This document shows positions 16,919 to 20,979 of a stretch of 20,979 nt of DNA, piece after piece. A program made the translations under genes and the position numbers. Each line of letters starts with the position of its first letter. The first letter of the stretch is position 1. Origin of the DNA: Chara braunii (taxonomy: Eukaryota > Streptophyta > Charophyceae > Charales > Characeae); NCBI GenBank assembly GCA_003427395.1, contig BFEA01000086.1, positions 1,122,007 to 1,142,985 of the forward strand, given 5' to 3'. Below the pieces are notes generated by a model, which saw only the letters and a program-made list of their open reading frames with translations, was not told where the DNA came from and did not search any database.

Positions 16919-17845
16919 CCCCTTAAGTTTGGGGAAGCCCGACGCTTTGTTTATTTTTGGTTTGCATGGAGCCTCAGACCGCTCTATAAGTTTAGGTAGC
17001 CTGAAGCTCTGGAGACTGGGATGTCCCCATAAGTTTGGGGAGACCTGGTGCTGTGAATTGCATGGAGGGTCAGGATACTCTATAAGTTTAGGTGTTCTGG
17101 CTGCTCTGACCTGTGGGAGTTTGATTGTGAGTGACTTTTAGGGACCCAAGGCGCTCTATAAGTTTAGGTACCTTGGGTTGCCTCATTTTGTTTGGGGTTC
17201 TCTCAGCTTCTTTGATTATGAACGAGGAGGTTTGAACCGCTCTATAAGTTTAGGTGGTTCAGCCCTTCTCCTGTTTAATTTTGAGGGAATAATTCTGGCA
17301 GGGGGCAGGCCGCTCTATAAGTTTAGGTAGCCTACCCCACTGCCTCACACAGATTGGATCAGAGAGAAACAAACCTGGCTGAGGATCAGAACGCTCTATA
17401 AGTTTAGGTGGTCTGACCCAATGCCTCGCACATGTTGGAACCCAAGGGATATAACGTGGCTATATTATATTACTATGCTATTATGAACAGGCTAGTCAGG
17501 CCACTCTATAAGTTTAGGTAGCCTGACTATAGCTTATTACAATTGGAGAAAGTATAATTAAGAGATATAACTGAAGGTAAACGTGGGCAGGCTGGGCTAC
17601 GTTCTTAGTTGAGCGGCTCAGCCTTATGTCCCTTTGAAGACTAAGTTGAGAGAGGTATATACAAGTTGGCTATTTAAACAGGTTAGGGCAACTAGAGTGA
17701 TCTAGTCGTACGCCCAAAGAAGAGAAAAGTAGTTGTGCTCTCTGTTTGTGTATACCTGGTGAAGTCAGAACGCTCTATAAGCTTAGGTATTCTGACTTTG
17801 GGCCTGGCTAAGTTTGGCGCGCTATGTAAGTTCAGGTGCCCTGAC
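16919..17845 (+). repeat. Array of hairpins with constant loop and covarying stems
   Basis: A 19-nt motif close to CGCTCTATAAGTTTAGGTA occurs nine times on the + strand at 16980, 17076, 17152, 17238, 17311, 17392, 17502, 17771 and 17820. The 7 nt on each side are different in different copies but mostly complementary. Pairs: CCCAAGG/CCTTGGG (17145), GTCAGGC/GCCTGAC (17495), AAGTCAGAA/TTCTGACTT (17762, 9 bp), GTCAGGA/TTCTGGC with two G-U pairs (17069), TTTGAAC/GTTCAGC (17231), GGCAGGC/GCCTACC with one mismatch (17304), ATCAGAA/GTCTGAC and CTCAGAC/GCCTGAA with two mismatches each. The last copy (17820) has lost most of its stem. Related foldbacks: CCCC/GGGG around TTAAGTTT (16919) and ATAAGTTT (17025), and GGCTGGGC/GCTCAGCC with an 18-nt loop (17590). 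Sequence between hairpins is unrelated and spacing varies from 49 to 173 bp. Confidence 0.85.
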
Positions 17846-18119
17846 CTATACTTTACGTAAGTTGGGTATGAGGGGATAACTCACTTAAAGATCATGAACT
17901 ATTGTTTACTCAGATTGACTTGGGGATGGTGAGGGTACTTACCCCTGTGGTTTGGCCTGCATGTGGCTGAGTGGGATTACTACTTGGTCTGGGTTTTAGG
18001 TTGATAGGTAGTTGTTTTAGAGGCTCGCCACGTGCTAGAACGATAGGAGTTAGGTCGATTTGTGCATTTTCTGAGATGACTTTATTTTACTTAGATCGAC
18101 TTTTGCATTTTCTGAGACT
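17846..18119 (+). other. Noncoding stretch with one short direct repeat
   Basis: No gene. TGCATTTTCTGAGA at 18063-18076 recurs at 18104-18117, a 41-bp step that leads into the tandem repeats that follow. Confidence 0.5.
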
Positions 18120-18476
18120 CGTTACTATACTTGGACCTGTATAAATTCTGGTAAGCTACTTTTCCTACGGGAAGCGCTGTCGAAATTTCCACAGATTCAA
18201 GGAGTTAGATAAATTTTTACTTATCAAAGTTCAACTTGTCTTTTCGTCATATCTGACTTAGTAAAATCGGGAAGGTCTCCTTTTCTAGAGGGAGTGCTGC
18301 CCAAATTTTTACTAATTCAGGGAGTTAGACAAAATTTGACTTTCTCGAGTTAGAGATTATTTCTGCTTTTATATTTGAGCTTATATAGATTATGAAAAGG
18401 CACTTCTCCTACGGTAAGCGCTGCCAAAATTTTTTGAGTTTTGAGGAGTTAGGTTATATATTGACAGGTAACGATT
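18120..18476 (+). repeat. About 120-bp tandem repeat, three diverged units, inside the LTR
   Basis: Each unit has GGTAAG-like or GGAAGG-like sequence, a CTTTTCC-like stretch, then GCGCTG.C.AAATTT and GGAGTTAG. The GCGCTG-like anchor falls at 18174, 18294 (GTGCTG) and 18418, steps of 120 and 124. The left window edge (1-176) holds the equivalent of the last one and a half units. Units differ by about a third. Confidence 0.65.
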
Positions 18477-20529
18477 TTGGCAGCCCACCCTGAATAGGGG
18501 AGACTTAGCCAGGCTCTGCCTTTGTCTTGGGTACTGCTTAAGGGTAGATTTAGGCTTAGTCAATTAGAAAGATTTGAGTAAGAATATATTATGGGGTTGT
18601 ATTCTCCATACACTTGTGATCTCAACTTGGGGATTGCCCTGTCATGTGTTACAGGTCGTCTTGATCGTTCGATTCAAGATCAAGACTAGATTCAGCATTG
18701 ATCCCTTGAGGGTCGTCCTCTTTTATCACTGATAACAGGTCGGTTGCCGGTATGTTCTGTGATTCGGATTTCGGATTTGGACTGCCTGCGACTCCATATA
18801 TGTATACGTGGTTATGAGGAGCCCCACTGTGCCTGTGAGAAGTGATCGTCACAACTCTCTTCCCCTCTTGTGTGTATGTATGGGTATACGTACGATGAGT
18901 GTTCGGGAGGCCTGAGAGGCCACTTTAAACACTGCGTAAGATTTGGGATCGAGGGACATGGAGGACCCTCCCCTCTGCCTATTTGCGCCTTGGGGCTTTC
19001 TTGGTCGCACGTTGGTCCTGGGTCGGGATTCAAGGTCCTTGTCCAGGACACCCCAAGCCCCAGGCCCTGAAGGGGAGGAGTCCCCCCTTGCATAGAGCCT
19101 GTTTATTTTGGCTGGCGGGACACCCCACCTGAAAGGCGGAAATGTCGCGTGGGCCGAACGGCGCGTGCTTAAGTCGTTCAATATCGTGAGGGGTAACCCC
19201 TGGCGATGTGTTCCTTCAGCCATCCAATATCGCTAGGCCGGAGCCGCGGTTACCATGTATGATTGATATCAATGATCGGTGTAGGATAGGCCTGCGGCCG
19301 CGCAATTTTATATCAGAGCCCTGCGCACGACGCCTCGTCGCCCCAGCGTCTAAAGGTTATGGGATCGCTGGGCTCGCGCGTAGGTGCAGCGGTGGGATTA
19401 TTGTAGGCCGCCTGCACCAACCGTAGAGGGGGAGGGTACCCAAGGTCCCGGTTCCTTCTTAAGGCAAGGGGGGCCTTTGCCCTAGCCCATCTTCTTGTTT
19501 TCGTATGTGCCTCGTCTACTCGTTAGGGATTTTCATGGTTGGACGTTGTAGTCCGTGGCAGCCGTCAAAGTCAAACCCCTTGACTTTCGCCCAGGCCCGG
19601 GGAGGACTCACCCCCAAGGCCGCGGGAGACGACCACCACCACAGGCTCTGGACCCGTGTACCACCCGCTCTGCACAAGGGTGTAGAAGAGGGTGTGTGGT
19701 CTTCAACCGCGCATGGCGGTTGTCCAGCGTCGAGAGATTAAGCCTCAAGGCGTGTGTCAGCCGACACTTGAGTGTCGAACGCGACCCTCGAGACTAACTA
19801 GGACCGCGCGAGTATGGGTACTACATGGTACACCATCACTGCGACCGCTTGCGTGCGCTTGCATTGTGAGTCGATATGAGTTAGCCCTGCGTCGGCGCTG
19901 TTTTATATTAAAGTTTCGCGCGCAACGTCTACTCGATTTCCGTATTGGGAAGTTATGGGACGNCTACCGAGGGGCTAGGAGCGTTGTCGCGTTGTTTGCG
20001 TAGTGCCCTTATTGTTCGTGTTGTGGCGCGTTGTATGTGCGTGTGTGTGTGCGTGTGTGTTTTATTTTTGTGTTCGCAGAGTGGTGTGCGTGTGGTGCGT
20101 GGGATGCGTCCTAGTCGACCGACGACGGGCCGCGCCTGGGACTTCAGCCCCCCAAGATGTCGGTTCGCGTGTGGGTCCGATAGGCGTATTACCGCGCGTG
20201 CCCCCTATGGGACAGCGAACGAGAAACGCCCTCGGCTGTTTCACCTCTGTGATTGCAACTGATTAGCTTTCGTATTGTGGAGTGGTAGTTCGGCGGGGAT
20301 ACGCCCACCGATGGGAGGTGACAGTTCCCGTTAAGGTCGAGGTAAGTCGTGCCTCCCATAGGCCCTATCCTGTCGTAGGGGCTCGCGAGAGGTATGGCTG
20401 GCGCACTCGGCCGGAGCAGCCTAAGGAAGCTTCATTTGCGTGTTATGTCGAGGTTGATCCAACTCCTTCGTGACGCGGCCGAGAGGGTCCCGCGCTGCCT
20501 CGTGCGGTGCTGGACCGATGCGCTCGACA
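18297..20529 (+). repeat. 3' LTR (minimum visible extent)
   Basis: 18297-18472 matches 1-176 and 19396-20529 matches 177-1309. The match stops at CTCGACA (20523-20529), in step with TTGACA at the 5' LTR end, so 20529 is the element's right end. The left limit given is only where the window's copy of the 5' LTR begins; the real LTR probably starts further left. It contains one ambiguous base at 19963. Open frames inside (for example 19555-19797) are copies of those in the other LTR. Confidence 0.85.
18473..19399 (+). repeat. 923-bp block present only in 3' LTR, bounded by GATT
   Basis: The 5' LTR reads straight through ...GACGATTATTGTAGG (174-188). The 3' LTR has GATT at 18473-18476, 923 bp later GATT at 19396-19399, then the same continuation. 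This fits either loss from the 5' LTR between 4-bp repeats or insertion with a 4-bp target duplication. No terminal inverted repeats are visible. Its last 135 bp (about 19264-19395) resemble LTR sequence at about 19870-19990 (GATAT, CCTGCG, TTTTATAT, GGTTATGGGA in the same order), so it looks native to the LTR and deletion from the 5' LTR is more likely. Confidence 0.7.
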
Positions 20530-20979
20530 ACGCGCAACCATGCGCGCGCACCTTAATAAACAGAGTAAAAAAAACATTGGAGAGGGTTGGTTGAGGTAGC
20601 CTAGTACCCCTCCCTTCTAAAGTATCGAAGGGCAAAAAAAAAAAAATCGAGCACACGTATTCCTTCTTGAATTGGTATTTTCCTGAAGGAACCCCGCAGT
20701 GCATCTGCAAAGGTCCCAACGTCTAAAGAGACGTTCAACAAATTTCGTGAGAGAGTGGAGCAGGCCAACAATATGTACTCTGGATCCGAAGTCAGGTCCG
20801 CTTTCTAGCGGTTATGGGTTGCACGTGGTGAGTTGGCTACCGTAGCTCTCTCTTTATTTTGTTTCCTTTTCCTACGAGCAGTGGCCCTAAGGGCCTTGCT
20901 CCACTCGTTACTACTTGCACAAAAGACAAAACATATGGCGGTGTATGGTTCCATGTCCAAGCAGAAGATTTATTCCTTT
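20530..20979 (+). other. Right flank of the element, unidentified
   Basis: After the LTR end the sequence is unrelated to the region after the 5' LTR. It has AATAAA at 20554-20559, an A-rich run at 20635-20646, and a 6-bp foldback AACGTC/GACGTT at 20718-20735. The + frame starting at 20671 is open to a TAG at 20806 and open again to the window end, with a charged stretch (SKETFNKFRERVEQANN, about 20722-20772). I recognise no family; it may be part of a host exon or of another element. Confidence 0.4.

Larger units (their letters stand above)
1..20529 (+). mobile_element. Degenerate Ty3/gypsy-type LTR retrotransposon (5' end outside window)
   Basis: One element accounts for nearly the whole window. 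Positions 1-1309 and 18297-20529 are direct repeats (LTRs), a tRNA-Asp primer-binding site follows the left one, and gag, protease, RT, RNase H and integrase follow in that order. Integrase after RNase H, together with a GPY motif, is the Ty3/gypsy order. The tRNA-Asp primer, the long LTRs and an extra ORF after pol recall the plant Tat/Athila/Ogre group, but no tree was built. The element is dead: many stops, many frame breaks, a mutated protease, and LTRs about 5-6% different by eye. The true 5' end is not visible, so no target-site duplication can be checked. Nested insertions in the 11-18 kb part cannot be excluded. Confidence 0.85.

Noticed and set aside
16973-17845. CRISPR-like array
   Set aside because: The repeated part is a 19-nt loop with different stems, spacing ranges from 49 to 173 bp, and the window is eukaryotic retrotransposon DNA without cas genes.
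16973-17845. Integron attC sites
   Set aside because: attC sites keep outer boxes and vary in the centre; here the centre is kept and the arms vary. No integrase of that type is present.

Overview
This is nuclear DNA from a eukaryote, most likely a streptophyte alga or plant. The primer-binding site matches the 3' end of plant-type tRNA-Asp(GUC), and the window is dominated by one large, dead Ty3/gypsy-type LTR retrotransposon. The Gag and Pol wording reminds me of proteins predicted from the charophyte Chara braunii, but that is recall, not a search. I found no intact host gene.

Layout: 1-1309 is the 3' part of the 5' LTR, whose start lies left of the window. A tRNA-Asp primer-binding site follows at 1312-1328. 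A broken gag-pol runs from 1712 to 8217 (capsid-like region, RGG-rich stretch, zinc knuckle, protease, RT, RNase H, DD35E integrase with GPY motif). A possible 182-nt intron (8218-8399) leads to a second long ORF (8422-11096) that looks like another Gag-like protein and ends in a shortened zinc knuckle. Then come about 7 kb without convincing coding sequence, and a recognisable 3' LTR ending at 20529. Right-flank DNA fills 20530-20979. The aligned parts of the two LTRs are about 94-95% identical by eye. The 3' LTR carries 923 bp that the 5' LTR lacks, between two copies of GATT.

The coding regions hold at least eight frame breaks and more than ten stop codons. Most stops are one C-to-T or G-to-A transition away from a sense codon (CAG/CAA/CGA/TGG), as expected for an old methylated element. 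The protease active site reads DTD instead of DTG, while the integrase D, D and E are still present with 35-residue spacing.

Two structures in the long noncoding part are not explained by ordinary retrotransposon anatomy. (1) At about 13.6-15.2 kb there is a cluster of roughly six to ten diverged copies of spliceosomal U6 snRNA. The best, at 14917, is about 83% identical over its core to the plant U6 I remember. Several are followed by T runs or by a shared CCCGG...CCGGG tail hairpin. (2) At 16.9-17.85 kb there is an array of hairpins in which the 19-nt loop is almost invariant but the 7-bp stems differ from copy to copy while staying self-complementary. This looks like conservation of a folded RNA or DNA shape. 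These two are the strongest candidates for something undescribed.
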